DNA of 39,316 nt from an uncultured Prochlorococcus sp. (GTDB lineage Bacteria; Cyanobacteriota; Cyanobacteriia; PCC-6307; Cyanobiaceae). The position numbers were made by a program, and so were the translations under genes. Position 1 is the first letter of the stretch; each line of letters starts with the position of its first letter. The stretch lies in assembly GCA_902622705.1 (NCBI GenBank), contig CACNQT010000009.1, positions 1 to 39,316 of the forward strand, read 5' to 3'. The notes under the pieces are model-generated. The model saw only the letters and a program-made list of their open reading frames with translations. It made no database searches and had not been told where the DNA came from. Positions 7,819 to 17,901 of the stretch are shown here, piece after piece.

Positions 7819-9027
7819 CTAAGCGTCGTTTAAAGCGGCTACCCCAGGTAAAGTTTTACCTTCCAGAAGTTCTAAACTAGCCCCACCTCCAGTAGATATA
7901 TGAGACATTTTCTCAGCTAATCCTGCCTTCTCCACTGCTGCTACTGAATCTCCGCCACCAATTATTGTACAAACTTCAGAAAAAGCACTTAAGTCCGCAA
8001 GAGTCGTAGCTATTGCATTTGTACCTTCTGCAAATTTATCAAATTCAAAAACTCCCATTGGACCATTCCAAATAATTGTCTTACATTCTGCAAGAGCGTT
8101 CTGGAAAATTTTAATGGAATCTGGACCAATATCGAGACCCATCCAATTCCCACTAATTGAATCAATTTCAGATATTTTACTATTGGCTTTCGGGGAAAAT
8201 TCATCAGCTAAAACAACATCAGTCGGTAATAGTAATTCTACTCCTTTTGCTTTTGCTTTTGCTTCTAAATCTTTAGCAAGCTCGAGTTTATCTTCTTCTA
8301 CAAGGCTCTTGCCGACATCTAAACCTCTAGCTTTATAAAAAGTGAAAATCATACCTCCACCAATCATGATTTTGTCACACTTATCTAGTAAAGAATCAAG
8401 TACTCCTATTTTGCTACTAACCTTTGATCCTCCAACTATTGCTGCCAATGGACGCTTTGGGGAATCTATTGCTCCTTGTAAGTATTTCAATTCTTTTTCT
8501 AAAAGGAATCCAGCTACTGAGGGACTTAAATAATTAGTAACACCCTGAGTTGAAGCATGAGCTCTATGAGCAGCACCGAAAGCATCATTTACATACATAT
8601 CTGCATGTGATGCTAATTTTTTTGCAAACTCTAGGTCGTTCTTTTCCTCTTCACCAAAAAAACGAACATTTTCAAGTAAAAGAACATCTCCATTAGATAA
8701 GCTATTTGATTGTGCAACTGCTTCATCACCAATACAACTGCTAGTAAGAGCAACATTTTTCCCCAACAATTCACTTAATCTTGATGCTACTGGAGTTAAT
8801 CTCATTTTTTCATTTACCTGACCCCTTGGTCTACCAAAATGAGCAGCTAAAATAACTTTTGCAGAATGATTAATAAGGTATTCAATAGTTGGGATCGCTG
8901 CACGAATACGGGTATCGTCGGTTATTTGACCATCTTCATTTAATGGAACATTAAAATCTACTCTTACAAGAACTTTTTTTCCTTCTAAATGTGTCTTATC
9001 AAGACTGGAAAGAGATAATTTTGACAT
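7819..9027 (-). CDS. pgk: Phosphoglycerate kinase
   Basis: The 402-residue protein covers the entire PGK fold. The N-terminal substrate half has [12 protein letters not shown] and [12 protein letters not shown] with HFGRP. The C-terminal nucleotide half has [24 protein letters not shown] and the end-loop [13 protein letters not shown]. In cyanobacteria it phosphorylates 3-phosphoglycerate in the Calvin cycle and runs in reverse in glycolysis. Its codon use is less AT-biased than its neighbours, as expected for a highly expressed gene. An AKAKAKG stretch comes from a short hexanucleotide repeat near 8240. It faces a 213-base divergent promoter region. Confidence 0.98.
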   Translation of the reverse strand: MSKLSLSSLDKTHLEGKKVLVRVDFNVPLNEDGQITDDTRIRAAIPTIEYLINHSAKVILAAHFGRPRGQVNEKMRLTPVASRLSELLGKNVALTSSCIGDEAVAQSNSLSNGDVLLLENVRFFGEEEKNDLEFAKKLASHADMYVNDAFGAAHRAHASTQGVTNYLSPSVAGFLLEKELKYLQGAIDSPKRPLAAIVGGSKVSSKIGVLDSLLDKCDKIMIGGGMIFTFYKARGLDVGKSLVEEDKLELAKDLEAKAKAKGVELLLPTDVVLADEFSPKANSKISEIDSISGNWMGLDIGPDSIKIFQNALAECKTIIWNGPMGVFEFDKFAEGTNAIATTLADLSAFSEVCTIIGGGDSVAAVEKAGLAEKMSHISTGGGASLELLEGKTLPGVAALNDA

Positions 9028-9240
9028 TAAACAAGTTTAATTTTTAATCTTAAGACCCTAACGTTAATTTGGGCTTATTGGGTTAAAAAGTAGTTACTGT
9101 TACCTATGCCTTAATAAATTTTAAGAATTAACGATTATAAAAATTTTTTAGTCATTAAATTTATACTAAACTTTAGAAGTAAATACTTTTGAAACTTATA
9201 AAAACTAAAAAGAATACAAAATTTTATTTAATTTATTGAA
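9028..9240. promoter_or_regulatory. Divergent promoter region between pgk and the RbgA-type GTPase gene
   Basis: This 213-base gap is the longest non-coding stretch in the window and has no open frame of note. It is very AT-rich and should hold both promoters. A TATACT at 9162-9167 is a possible -10 box for the + strand gene, but no good -35 partner was found. I see no tRNA-like or riboswitch-like fold by eye. Confidence 0.4.
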
Positions 9241-10113
9241 GTGGACATACCCAAAATTCAATGGTACCCAGGCCATATAGCAAAAGCAGAAAAGAAATTA
9301 TCTGAAGTTATCAATAAAGTAGATTTAGTTATTGAAGTTAGAGATGCACGAATTCCTTTGTCAACAGGACATCCACACTTAAATAAATGGATAAATAATA
9401 AAAAACATATTCTCGTTATTAACAGATCAGACATGATCTCCCCTAATGCAATCAAAAGTTGGAATAAATGGTTTAATACTAAAGATCAATATCCTCTTTG
9501 GTGTGATGCCAAAAGAGGAATAGGTATAAAAGAAATTTGTAAGTCAGCTGAAGATTCTAGGTCGTCAATCGACGATAGAAGACTCTCTAGAGGAATGCGA
9601 ATTAGGCCAATTAGAGCCCTTACACTTGGTTTTCCAAACGTAGGAAAGTCAGCATTAATAAATAGAATTGCAAAAAAAAGAGTTGTAGATAGCGCTAGGA
9701 AAGCAGGCGTGACTCGTAATTTAAGATGGATAAAATTAGAAAGTGGTATAGATCTGCTAGATGCTCCAGGTGTTATACCTCCAAATTTAGAAGATCAAAA
9801 ATCAGCACTTAATCTTGCACTGTGTGACGATATTGGTGAAGCTGCTTATGAAATAGAGAGTGTCGCAATTGGATTTATCAAAATTATATCCAATCTTAAC
9901 AAAGATAAGAATGCGAATATCTCACTTAAACAAATATCTAATAGATATGGAGTTGATATTTCAAAAGGCTTTAAGAGTCCTTATGCTTGGATCGACGAGG
10001 CGGCTTCAAAACATACCTCGGGCGATAAAAGGAGAATGTCTCATAAGTTATTGGAAGATTATAGAAATCAAATGCTGGGTAAAATTGCTTTAGAAGTCCC
10101 ACTATGGAATTAA
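9241..10113 (+). CDS. rbgA: Ribosome biogenesis GTPase, YlqF/RbgA type (circularly permuted)
   Basis: The order of GTPase motifs is permuted, as in the YlqF/YawG family. The G4 motif NRSD (61-64) comes before the P-loop GFPNVGKS (130-137) and the G3 motif DAPG (174-177). The N terminus IQWYPGHIAKAEKKL is diagnostic. In Bacillus, RbgA drives a late step of 50S subunit assembly. The start is a GTG at 9241, chosen because the conserved N terminus begins there. The stop overlaps the start of the next gene by 10 bases, so translation is probably coupled. Confidence 0.93.
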   Translation: MDIPKIQWYPGHIAKAEKKLSEVINKVDLVIEVRDARIPLSTGHPHLNKWINNKKHILVINRSDMISPNAIKSWNKWFNTKDQYPLWCDAKRGIGIKEICKSAEDSRSSIDDRRLSRGMRIRPIRALTLGFPNVGKSALINRIAKKRVVDSARKAGVTRNLRWIKLESGIDLLDAPGVIPPNLEDQKSALNLALCDDIGEAAYEIESVAIGFIKIISNLNKDKNANISLKQISNRYGVDISKGFKSPYAWIDEAASKHTSGDKRRMSHKLLEDYRNQMLGKIALEVPLWN

Positions 10114-11063
10114 ATAATCAAAATTCTTTCGGCATTGGAGAAGGTGAGCTTATAGAAATTATTTATGAGCTGCCTCTTCCTATGAGGCTAGACAGATGGT
10201 TGGTAAGTCAAAAGCCAGAACAAAGTAGAGCAAGAATTCAACATTTTATAAATTCAGGTTTAGTACTTGTAAACTATAAGACCGCCAAAGCAAAGACCCC
10301 ATTAAAAAACGGCGACAATGTTCAAATATGGATGCCTCCTCCAGAACCTCTTATTTATTTGAAACCTGAAAAAATGGATTTAAATATCCTTTTTGAAGAC
10401 GAACATATTATTGTAATCAATAAACAATCAGGACTAATTGTTCATCCAGCGCCTGGACACAAATCTGGAACTTTAGTGAATGGATTACTTTTTCACTGTA
10501 AAGATCTACCTGGAATTAATGGGAAACTAAGACCTGGGATAGTTCACAGATTAGATAAAGATACCTCTGGATGTATGGTGGTTGCAAAAAGCCAAGAGGC
10601 ATTAGTTAATCTCCAGAAACAAATTAAAGAAAAAATAGCATCACGCGAATATATTGCAGTAATTCATGGAGCACCTAATTCTGAAGAAGGCCAAATAGTG
10701 GGACACATAGGCAGAGATAAATTAAATAGATTAAAATATAAAGTTGTTGAAGAAACTTCAGGAAGGTATGCCTGTACCTATTGGAAATTAGAAGAAAGAT
10801 TTGGCAATTACTCATTAATGAGTTTCAAACTAGATACGGGGCGAACGCATCAAATAAGAGTTCATTGCGCTCACATTAATCATCCAATTGTGGGTGATCC
10901 GTTATATGGAAGATGTAAAAAACTACCATGTAAATTAGATGGCCAAGCTTTACACGCCATTAAGCTTGGACTTATACATCCAATAAATGGTAAAGAAATG
11001 ATATTTGAATCAGAACTACCATTAAATTTTCAAAAATTACTAAGTGTTCTTAAAGTTAAATAA
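10104..11063 (+). CDS. rluD: Ribosomal large subunit pseudouridine synthase, RluD family
   Basis: The 319-residue protein has an N-terminal S4 RNA-binding domain (about 24-80), then the RluA-family catalytic domain with the HRLDKDTSG motif and catalytic D151. GRTHQIRVH and HPIVGDPLYG follow as expected. RluD-type enzymes modify helix 69 of 23S rRNA, but the specific uridine cannot be told from sequence alone. Pairing with the RbgA-type gene puts two ribosome-maturation functions in one transcript. The last 8 bases overlap the 3' end of the ABC gene on the other strand. Confidence 0.9.
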   Translation: MELNNQNSFGIGEGELIEIIYELPLPMRLDRWLVSQKPEQSRARIQHFINSGLVLVNYKTAKAKTPLKNGDNVQIWMPPPEPLIYLKPEKMDLNILFEDEHIIVINKQSGLIVHPAPGHKSGTLVNGLLFHCKDLPGINGKLRPGIVHRLDKDTSGCMVVAKSQEALVNLQKQIKEKIASREYIAVIHGAPNSEEGQIVGHIGRDKLNRLKYKVVEETSGRYACTYWKLEERFGNYSLMSFKLDTGRTHQIRVHCAHINHPIVGDPLYGRCKKLPCKLDGQALHAIKLGLIHPINGKEMIFESELPLNFQKLLSVLKVK

Positions 11064-12654
11064 GATTTAGAGAGGAATTTAGAAGCGATTTTGTATAAGT
11101 GTTTTGAGTTTTAGTGAATATTGTAGAACTTTCTCCTTCATCAACTATCTTTCCGTGATTCATAACTAGCAACCTATCACAAAATCTTTTAGCAATGCCT
11201 AAATCATGAGTAATAAAGATAATTGTTAAATTCATTTTTTCTTGCAAGAGTCTAAGTAATTCAAGAATCTCTATTTTTACTGAAGCATCCAACATATTTA
11301 CGCTCTCATCACAAATCAAAATTTTTGGTTTCAATAATAGCGCTCTGGCTAATGAAATTCTTTGCAATTGACCACCAGATAATTGGCTAGGATAAGAATT
11401 AAAAAAATTATTATTTAAGGGAAGATTTAAATTTCTTAACATTAATTTTATTTCTTTTTCGATTTTTCTTTTATCTGAAATTTTTTGAATAAAAAATATA
11501 TCTTCCAATATATTTTTAATCGTCATTTTCGGATTCAAACTTGAAAAAGGATCTTGAAAAACAATTTGCACATTATTGTTCTTTTTAAAAGATTTATTTT
11601 TTTTCGATGCATGGTTTTTATCATAAATTTTGATTTCACCACCTCTTACTTTAAGAAGTCCAATTAAAGCCCTACATAATGTACTTTTCCCGCTCCCTGA
11701 AGAACCAACTATTCCAAGAGTCTCATTCTCAAATAACTTGAAACTAACTTCATTTAAAGCCTTATTCCATTTATTAATGAAAATTGAAGAATTTAATTTA
11801 TACCAATGTCTTAGGTTATTTACCTCTAGAACGACCTCATCTCGAGCATTATTTTTAATATTTGGTTCTAATACTATTTTTGAAGCATTTACTAACTTTT
11901 TCCCTATATTTGATTTTGGTGATTGAAAAATATCTAATATATTCCCTTTTTCAACAATCGTTCCCTTTTCAATTATTGCAGCTTTTTTGCACCACTTTGC
12001 TGCAAGATTTATATCGTGACTAATTAAAATTAAAGTAGTATCAAATTCATTACATAGATGAATTATTTCTTGCATAATTTCAAAACTTGTTTTGGTATCT
12101 AAGCTTGTTGTAGGTTCATCAGCTATTAATAATTTAGGTTTCAAAGCAAGTGCCATTGCTATAGAAACTCTCTGTCTCATTCCACCGCTAAATTGATGTG
12201 GGAAAGAATCAAGTCTACTTTCTTCAATTCCTACTTTTTGAAAAACTTCTTTTACTAATTTTTTAATAAGTACAGATGATTTAGTTTGATAATGCGTTTT
12301 AAATAATTCATATAAATGATCCCCAACTCTCATTAATGGGTTAAGTTTTTTTATAGAGTCTTGATAAATAAATCCAAAATTCTTTCTTCTAAATATTTGT
12401 GCATCTTTGTTATTTATTTTCCTAGGATCTATACTAGAAATCGATAAATAACCTTTAGAAGTCGCCTTTTCAGGCAATATATTTACTAATGTTTTTGCAA
12501 AAGTGGTCTTTCCACATCCAGAAGGTCCTATTATGGCCAAATGATCTCCACTATCTATTTCCAAATTAAAATTTTTGATAATAGGTTGCTGTTTTAAACC
12601 ATATTTAACAGTAAGATTTTTAACTACAATAATTTTTTCTTTATTTATTTCCAT
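11056..12654 (-). CDS. ABC transporter ATP-binding protein with two fused ATPase domains (peptide/nickel family)
   Basis: The 532-residue protein has two complete nucleotide-binding domains. The first has Walker A GPSGCGKTT (43-51), signature FSGGMRQR and Walker B LLIADEP. The second has GSSGSGKST, LSGGQLQR and ILICDES. The arrangement resembles DppD-DppF or YejF, where the two ATPases of oligopeptide importers are fused. No permease or binding protein lies in the window, so the substrate is unknown. The gene is divergent from relA/spoT with a 54-base spacer. Family assignment is strong and substrate assignment is open. Confidence 0.88.
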   Translation of the reverse strand: MEINKEKIIVVKNLTVKYGLKQQPIIKNFNLEIDSGDHLAIIGPSGCGKTTFAKTLVNILPEKATSKGYLSISSIDPRKINNKDAQIFRRKNFGFIYQDSIKKLNPLMRVGDHLYELFKTHYQTKSSVLIKKLVKEVFQKVGIEESRLDSFPHQFSGGMRQRVSIAMALALKPKLLIADEPTTSLDTKTSFEIMQEIIHLCNEFDTTLILISHDINLAAKWCKKAAIIEKGTIVEKGNILDIFQSPKSNIGKKLVNASKIVLEPNIKNNARDEVVLEVNNLRHWYKLNSSIFINKWNKALNEVSFKLFENETLGIVGSSGSGKSTLCRALIGLLKVRGGEIKIYDKNHASKKNKSFKKNNNVQIVFQDPFSSLNPKMTIKNILEDIFFIQKISDKRKIEKEIKLMLRNLNLPLNNNFFNSYPSQLSGGQLQRISLARALLLKPKILICDESVNMLDASVKIEILELLRLLQEKMNLTIIFITHDLGIAKRFCDRLLVMNHGKIVDEGESSTIFTKTQNTYTKSLLNSSLNLI

Positions 12655-12708
12655 GATTTATAGCAAATTTTTCTAGACCTAAATAAAATACACCTAAAGC
12701 AATATAAA

Positions 12709-15018
12709 ATGTCCGAGGCAGCTGCAAATTCAAAAGAAAAAAAAGAAATTGAAGTTTCCAAAACTATTTTGCCTGAAAATAAAAAATATGAAAGTGAATC
12801 TTTGCATTATCAAATAAAAATTCCCGATTGGCTTCTTAAAGATATTTATAATTTTGAAAATTCAAATAAAGAAAATGATGAGAACCAAAACCTTATAGCA
12901 AAGGCTTTTAAACTTGCTTATAAAGCTCATGATGGACAATTCCGCGCTAGTGGCGAGCCCTACATTATCCATCCGGTTGCAGTTGCAAATCTCCTTAAAG
13001 AAATAGGTGCTAGTTCATCTGTTATTGCTGCAGGCCTCTTACATGATGTTGTTGAAGATACTGGCATTGATTTATCCGAAATAGAAACAAATTTTGGATT
13101 AGAAGTAAAAATACTTGTAGAAGGTGTAACAAAATTAGGAGGCATCCACTTTAACAACAGGACTGAAGCACAAGCTGAAAATCTTAGGAAAATGTTTTTG
13201 GCTATGGCCAGCGATATCAGAGTTGTCTTAGTAAAACTTGCAGATCGACTTCATAATATGAGAACAATTGAATGGCTAAATGATGAGAAAAAACTAAGAA
13301 TAGCGAGAGAAACAAGAGAAATTTATGCACCATTAGCTAATCGACTAGGAATAAACAGATTTAAATGGGAATTAGAAGATTTAGCTTTTAAATTCTTAGA
13401 GCCTAAAGAATTTCAAGATCTTAAAGATCAAATCGCTGTTAAAAGAAGTGATAGAGAAAAAAGATTAAAAGTAACTTTGAATCTTATGAAGGAAAACTTG
13501 GTTACAGCAGGTTTGAAAAATTTTGAAATAACAGGAAGGCCAAAACATCTTTATGGCATCTGGAGCAAAATGGAAAGGCAACAAAAGCATTTTCACGAGA
13601 TTTATGATGTTGCTGCCCTAAGAATTATCGTAGATAATTCAGATAGTTGTTATAGAGCTTTAGCAGTCGTTCATGATACTTTCAAACCAATTCCAGGTCG
13701 ATTTAAAGACTATATAGGATTACCAAAACCCAATGGATATCAGTCCTTACACACTTCTGTGATTGGAAGACATCGACCTATTGAAGTTCAAATTAGAACT
13801 ACTTCCATGCATCAAATTGCTGAATATGGTATTGCCGCTCATTGGCAATACAAAGAGGGTGGTTCTCCTGCTAAAAGTAATGCCGAGAGATTTAATTGGC
13901 TAAGACAATTAGTAGAATGGCAACAAGAAGGTAATAAAGGGGATCATAATGATTATTTAGCTTCAATTAAAGAAGATTTATTTGATGAAGAAGTATTTGT
14001 GATTACTCCAAAAGGAGATGTTGTTGGTTTAAGGAAAGGATCTACCGCAATAGATTTCGCCTACAGAATTCATTCTGAAGTTGGAAATCACTGTAATGGA
14101 ATAAGAATTAATGAAAAGCTTTCTCCATTATCAACAGCACTTCAAAATGGTGACTTCATAGAAATTTTGACAAGTAATAATTCTACTCCAAGCTTGGATT
14201 GGCTAAACTTTGTAGTTACGCCAACTGCTAAAAATAGAATACGCCAATGGTATAAGAAAAGCCATCGTGATGAAACGATTAAAAGAGGTAGAGATTTACT
14301 TGAAAAAGAAGTAGGTCGAAACGGTTTTGAAGCATTACTTTCTAGTGAAGCCATGAAAAAAGTTGCAAATCGATGCAATTTAAAAACTACTGAAGACCTT
14401 CTTGCATCCCTTGGTTTTGGTGGTTTAACTTTGCATCAAGTATTAAACAGACTAAGAGAAGAAATAAAATTACAGACAGAAGATGCAAAAAATGATTCTG
14501 ACTCTGAAATAGCAAAATCTCTTAAAAGTAATAGTAATTTATCCAATAATAAATCAAATACAGCAGCTAAATCACCAATTTCCGGGATAGAAGGTCTTGA
14601 CTACAGAATAGGTAAATGCTGTACACCACTTCCAGGCGAGGATATTATCGGAACTGTTTCGCTCGGCAACCATGGGATAACCATACATAGAGAAGATTGT
14701 GAAAATGTAATACCAATTCCAATAGAGAGAAGATTACCTGTTGGTTGGAATCAAGATAATAAAACTGGCGATAATAAGTTTCCAATTCAGCTACGAATAG
14801 AAGTAATTGATAGAGTTGGAGTTCTTAAAGATATTCTTATGCGGTTATCTGATAAAGGTATAAACGTTAGCGATGCCAATGTTAAAACTGCTTTTGGTAA
14901 ACCAGCTATTATAAATCTTTGTGTAGGTCTTGAAAGTTATAATCAACTTCACAAAACAATTGAACAAATTAAATCAATGGCAGATGTTTTAGATATTGCC
15001 AGAGTTGGACAAAGTTAA
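12709..15018 (+). CDS. spoT: Bifunctional (p)ppGpp synthetase/hydrolase, RelA/SpoT (Rsh) family
   Basis: The 769-residue protein has the full long-Rsh layout. An HD hydrolase domain carries the intact HDVVED motif (112-117). A synthetase domain around residues 250-370 includes RPKHLYGIWSKM and GLPKPNGYQSLHTSV. A TGS domain begins near VFVITPKGDVVGLRKG, and a cysteine-containing region (GKCCTPLPGEDI, HREDC) precedes a C-terminal ACT domain. The intact HD motif argues for hydrolase as well as synthetase activity, as in single-Rsh bacteria. It makes and degrades the stringent-response alarmone in response to starvation. Confidence 0.94.
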   Translation: MSEAAANSKEKKEIEVSKTILPENKKYESESLHYQIKIPDWLLKDIYNFENSNKENDENQNLIAKAFKLAYKAHDGQFRASGEPYIIHPVAVANLLKEIGASSSVIAAGLLHDVVEDTGIDLSEIETNFGLEVKILVEGVTKLGGIHFNNRTEAQAENLRKMFLAMASDIRVVLVKLADRLHNMRTIEWLNDEKKLRIARETREIYAPLANRLGINRFKWELEDLAFKFLEPKEFQDLKDQIAVKRSDREKRLKVTLNLMKENLVTAGLKNFEITGRPKHLYGIWSKMERQQKHFHEIYDVAALRIIVDNSDSCYRALAVVHDTFKPIPGRFKDYIGLPKPNGYQSLHTSVIGRHRPIEVQIRTTSMHQIAEYGIAAHWQYKEGGSPAKSNAERFNWLRQLVEWQQEGNKGDHNDYLASIKEDLFDEEVFVITPKGDVVGLRKGSTAIDFAYRIHSEVGNHCNGIRINEKLSPLSTALQNGDFIEILTSNNSTPSLDWLNFVVTPTAKNRIRQWYKKSHRDETIKRGRDLLEKEVGRNGFEALLSSEAMKKVANRCNLKTTEDLLASLGFGGLTLHQVLNRLREEIKLQTEDAKNDSDSEIAKSLKSNSNLSNNKSNTAAKSPISGIEGLDYRIGKCCTPLPGEDIIGTVSLGNHGITIHREDCENVIPIPIERRLPVGWNQDNKTGDNKFPIQLRIEVIDRVGVLKDILMRLSDKGINVSDANVKTAFGKPAIINLCVGLESYNQLHKTIEQIKSMADVLDIARVGQS

Positions 15019-15037
15019 TTTTAAAAATCAGATATAT

Positions 15038-15481
15038 TTATTTTTTAATTTTTACCTTGTAAAAAAAGAAAACAATACATCCGCAAATCAAAGCCAATAG
15101 TAAACCCACACAAGATGAACCCAAGAGTAATTTTAGTGAAAAAATTCTACCTTGTTTCCATAAGTCATTAATAACCAAACTTTTTTCAATAATGTTATTG
15201 GAAGAAGAATTTAAAAAAAGCGAACCAACTTTATAGTTAAAATAATACAGTGGGACATAAGTAAAAGGGTTGCTTATCCAAGTACCAATTGCAGCTAGAA
15301 CAATATTTCCCTTAGCTATTTTCGCAAAAAAAACACCTATTAAAGTCTGAAACCCAAAAAAAGGAAAGCAGCCACTAAATACCCCTATAGCTAAACCTTT
15401 AGCATTAAAGAAAGGACTTCCATTCTGGTTCCTAAATAATGATAGAATTTTCTTATAGGTTATATCTCTTTTAAATCTCAT
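15038..15481 (-). CDS. DUF2062 family membrane protein
   Basis: The 147-residue product has a basic N terminus and the pattern GLAIGVFSGCFPFFGFQTLIG followed by GTWISNPFTYVPLYYFNYKVG, which matches the DUF2062 family. Two to three membrane segments are visible, including the last one, SSCVGLLLALICGCIVFFFY. Function is not established for the family. It sits between relA/spoT (convergent, 19 bases) and mnmE (divergent, 61 bases). The family call is confident but says nothing about role. Confidence 0.82.
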   Translation of the reverse strand: MRFKRDITYKKILSLFRNQNGSPFFNAKGLAIGVFSGCFPFFGFQTLIGVFFAKIAKGNIVLAAIGTWISNPFTYVPLYYFNYKVGSLFLNSSSNNIIEKSLVINDLWKQGRIFSLKLLLGSSCVGLLLALICGCIVFFFYKVKIKK

Positions 15482-15542
15482 TCAGAAAGAAAATTTCAAA
15501 ATTCTTGATAATCTTACTTAATTATCCATAACAAAGCGAGAG

Positions 15543-16925
15543 ATGGATTCGATAGTTACTACAGAAGATACCATAGCCGCCATTGCTTCAGCTATAAGTA
15601 TAGGGAAAGGAGGAGTTGCGATGATAAGAGTATCAGGGAAAGACTCAATAAATTCTTGCAAAAAGATTGTTCAAACTAAATCTAAATATGCATGGGAATC
15701 ACATAGAGTTTTTCATGGTTTTATTGAGGAAAATAAACAAAATAAATTTATAGATGAGGTTTTAATTTTAGTGATGAAATCACCAAATAGCTTCACAGGA
15801 GAGGATGTTGTTGAACTTCATTGCCATGGAGGAATTATCATAGTAAATAAAGTTCTAAAGAGATTATTATCTAGTAATTCTAGAGTTAGACTTGCAAACC
15901 CAGGAGAATTTAGTCAAAGAGCTTTTCTTAATGGAAAAATAGACCTTACTCAAGCCGAGTCGATTAATCAATTAATTAATGCAAGCAATACAAGATCAGC
16001 AGAGTTGGCTTTTAGTGGGATTCAAGGAGAAATAAAGAAAAAAATTAATGATATTAAAAATGACCTTATAAATCAACTTTGCGAAATAGAAGCGAGAGTT
16101 GATTTTGAAGAAGACTTCACAGATTTTGATTACAACAAATATCTAAAAAACATTGAAAAAGTAAAAGAAAAAATAGAATTACTAATAGAAAATGCAAAAA
16201 GAAATTCATATATTCACAATGGAATATCAATTGCACTTATAGGCAAAACAAATGTTGGTAAAAGCTCTTTACTAAATTTACTTGCAAAAAAAGAGAAGGC
16301 AATCGTAACTAATATTCCTGGAACAACTAGGGATGTTATTGAAGTTAATTTAACTATTAATGATATTCCAATGAAAATAATTGATACTGCTGGCATAAGA
16401 GAAACTCATGAACAAATTGAAAGTATTGGAATTAAAAAAAGTTTTGGGAAAATTAAAGAGTCAGATTTTATAATTTATATTTATAGTCTTGACGAAGGAT
16501 TTAATGAAGAAGACAAAAAAATAATAGAAGAAATCCCCAAAGAAAAATTAATTACTATTTTGGCCAATAAAAAAGATTTAATTGATTGCAAGAATATTAA
16601 TTCAAATGAGTTAAAAAACACAATTCTTATGAGCATTAAGAATAATGATGGTGAAAAATTATTAATCGACACAATCATAAAAAAATGTGGATTAAAACAA
16701 GTAGAAAATATCAATATATTTTTAAACGAAAGACATCAAACAAATTTGTCTGCTTGCCTATCTAATTTAAATGATACCGATGAAATCATTAAAAATAAAT
16801 TGCCATTTGATTTGTTATCAATAGAACTGAGAGATGGAATTCAAAACTTATCTAAAATAACTGGTCAAGAATTAACGGAGGAACTTTTAGATAATATTTT
16901 TTCTAAGTTTTGTATTGGTAAATAA
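15543..16925 (+). CDS. mnmE: tRNA modification GTPase MnmE
   Basis: The 460-residue protein has the N-terminal folate-binding domain ([24 protein letters not shown] and [14 protein letters not shown]). A central G domain carries the P-loop beginning G234 (GKTNVGKSS), DTAGI and NKKD. The protein ends in the required FCIGK, whose cysteine is part of the C-(I/L/V)-G-K signature. With MnmG it modifies the wobble uridine of tRNAs reading NNA and NNG codons. The length and motifs are all standard for the family. Confidence 0.97.
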   Translation: MDSIVTTEDTIAAIASAISIGKGGVAMIRVSGKDSINSCKKIVQTKSKYAWESHRVFHGFIEENKQNKFIDEVLILVMKSPNSFTGEDVVELHCHGGIIIVNKVLKRLLSSNSRVRLANPGEFSQRAFLNGKIDLTQAESINQLINASNTRSAELAFSGIQGEIKKKINDIKNDLINQLCEIEARVDFEEDFTDFDYNKYLKNIEKVKEKIELLIENAKRNSYIHNGISIALIGKTNVGKSSLLNLLAKKEKAIVTNIPGTTRDVIEVNLTINDIPMKIIDTAGIRETHEQIESIGIKKSFGKIKESDFIIYIYSLDEGFNEEDKKIIEEIPKEKLITILANKKDLIDCKNINSNELKNTILMSIKNNDGEKLLIDTIIKKCGLKQVENINIFLNERHQTNLSACLSNLNDTDEIIKNKLPFDLLSIELRDGIQNLSKITGQELTEELLDNIFSKFCIGK

Positions 16926-17007
16926 ATTTGAGTTAAATTACATAGTGATATATAGTTGATTTTCTAACTTCAGTTGAATTTTTATTAATTAATTATTTTT
17001 TAGTTTA

Positions 17008-17874
17008 GTGGATTTAAATACTTCAATAATAAGTAAGATCATTGATAACTGGATCGATGAAGATATAGGAACGGGAGATCTTACAAGTCCTTCAATTACG
17101 GAGGAGAATGGTAATGCATATTGGATTGCAAAAGAAGCTGGTATATTTTGCGGTGTCGAAATCATAAAAGAAATTTTTAAAAAAATAGATTTAAAAATTA
17201 GTTCAAAATTTAATATCTCTGATGGAGATCAATTTGTTAAAGATCAAAAAATCCTGGAAATATATGGGCCTTCAAAAAGTTTGCTAGCTAGTGAAAGAAT
17301 AGGATTAAATATAGCAATGCATTTATCTGGAATATCAACATATACAAAGAATCTTGTAAATAAGTTAGAAGGTACAAATATAAAATTAGCAGATACTAGG
17401 AAAACTACTCCTGGCTTAAGAATATTTGAAAAATATGCATTCAAATGCGGAGGTGGAGTGAATCATAGAATGGGATTATACGACGCAGCTATGATAAAAG
17501 AAAATCACATTGCATGGACAAATAATCTTAATAATGCAGTAAAAAAAATTCGACTAAGTTCGCCTTTTACAACTCATATCATAATTGAAGCTGAGAATAT
17601 CGAACAGGCAAAAGAGGCAGTATTAGCAGGAGCAGATAGTGTCTTATTGGATGAACTTAGCCCTGAAATAATTAAAAAAAATGTTCAAGAATTAAGAGAT
17701 TTATCAATGAATAGCTTAAAAAAAGAAGTCAATAAAAATTTGATAATAGAAGTTTCTGGAATTAACCCTGATGAAATTAGTAAATATCTAATAAAAGGTA
17801 TTGATTTGATTTCAACAAGTTCTTCAATCACCAAAAGTAATTGGATTGATTTGAGTATGCGTTATATTAATTAA
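17008..17874 (+). CDS. nadC: Nicotinate-nucleotide pyrophosphorylase (carboxylating)
   Basis: NadC converts quinolinate and PRPP to nicotinate mononucleotide in de novo NAD synthesis. Diagnostic elements include DEDIGTGDLTS near the N terminus, the phosphoribosyl-binding DTRKTTPGLR (129-138), CGGGVNHRMGLYDAAMIKENH, and a late SGINPDEISKY. The 288-residue length is normal. The start is GTG at 17008, picked because it gives the usual short leader and there is no ATG nearby. It is 82 bases after mnmE and 27 bases before argS. Confidence 0.96.
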   Translation: MDLNTSIISKIIDNWIDEDIGTGDLTSPSITEENGNAYWIAKEAGIFCGVEIIKEIFKKIDLKISSKFNISDGDQFVKDQKILEIYGPSKSLLASERIGLNIAMHLSGISTYTKNLVNKLEGTNIKLADTRKTTPGLRIFEKYAFKCGGGVNHRMGLYDAAMIKENHIAWTNNLNNAVKKIRLSSPFTTHIIIEAENIEQAKEAVLAGADSVLLDELSPEIIKKNVQELRDLSMNSLKKEVNKNLIIEVSGINPDEISKYLIKGIDLISTSSSITKSNWIDLSMRYIN

Positions 17875-17901
17875 TTATATAGATAAATAATTGAGTAATT
17901 A

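Noticed and set aside
8235..8265. TTTTGC hexanucleotide tandem repeat
   Set aside because: It encodes the AKAKAKG segment of Pgk in frame; it is a short coding repeat rather than a mobile or regulatory element.
8114..8533. + strand frames inside pgk
   Set aside because: They are antisense shadows of a fully conserved, highly expressed gene, with no start context or recognisable domain.
9028..9240. Possible small RNA or riboswitch in the pgk-rbgA gap
   Set aside because: No stable stem or conserved motif could be seen; the stretch is best explained as a divergent promoter region.
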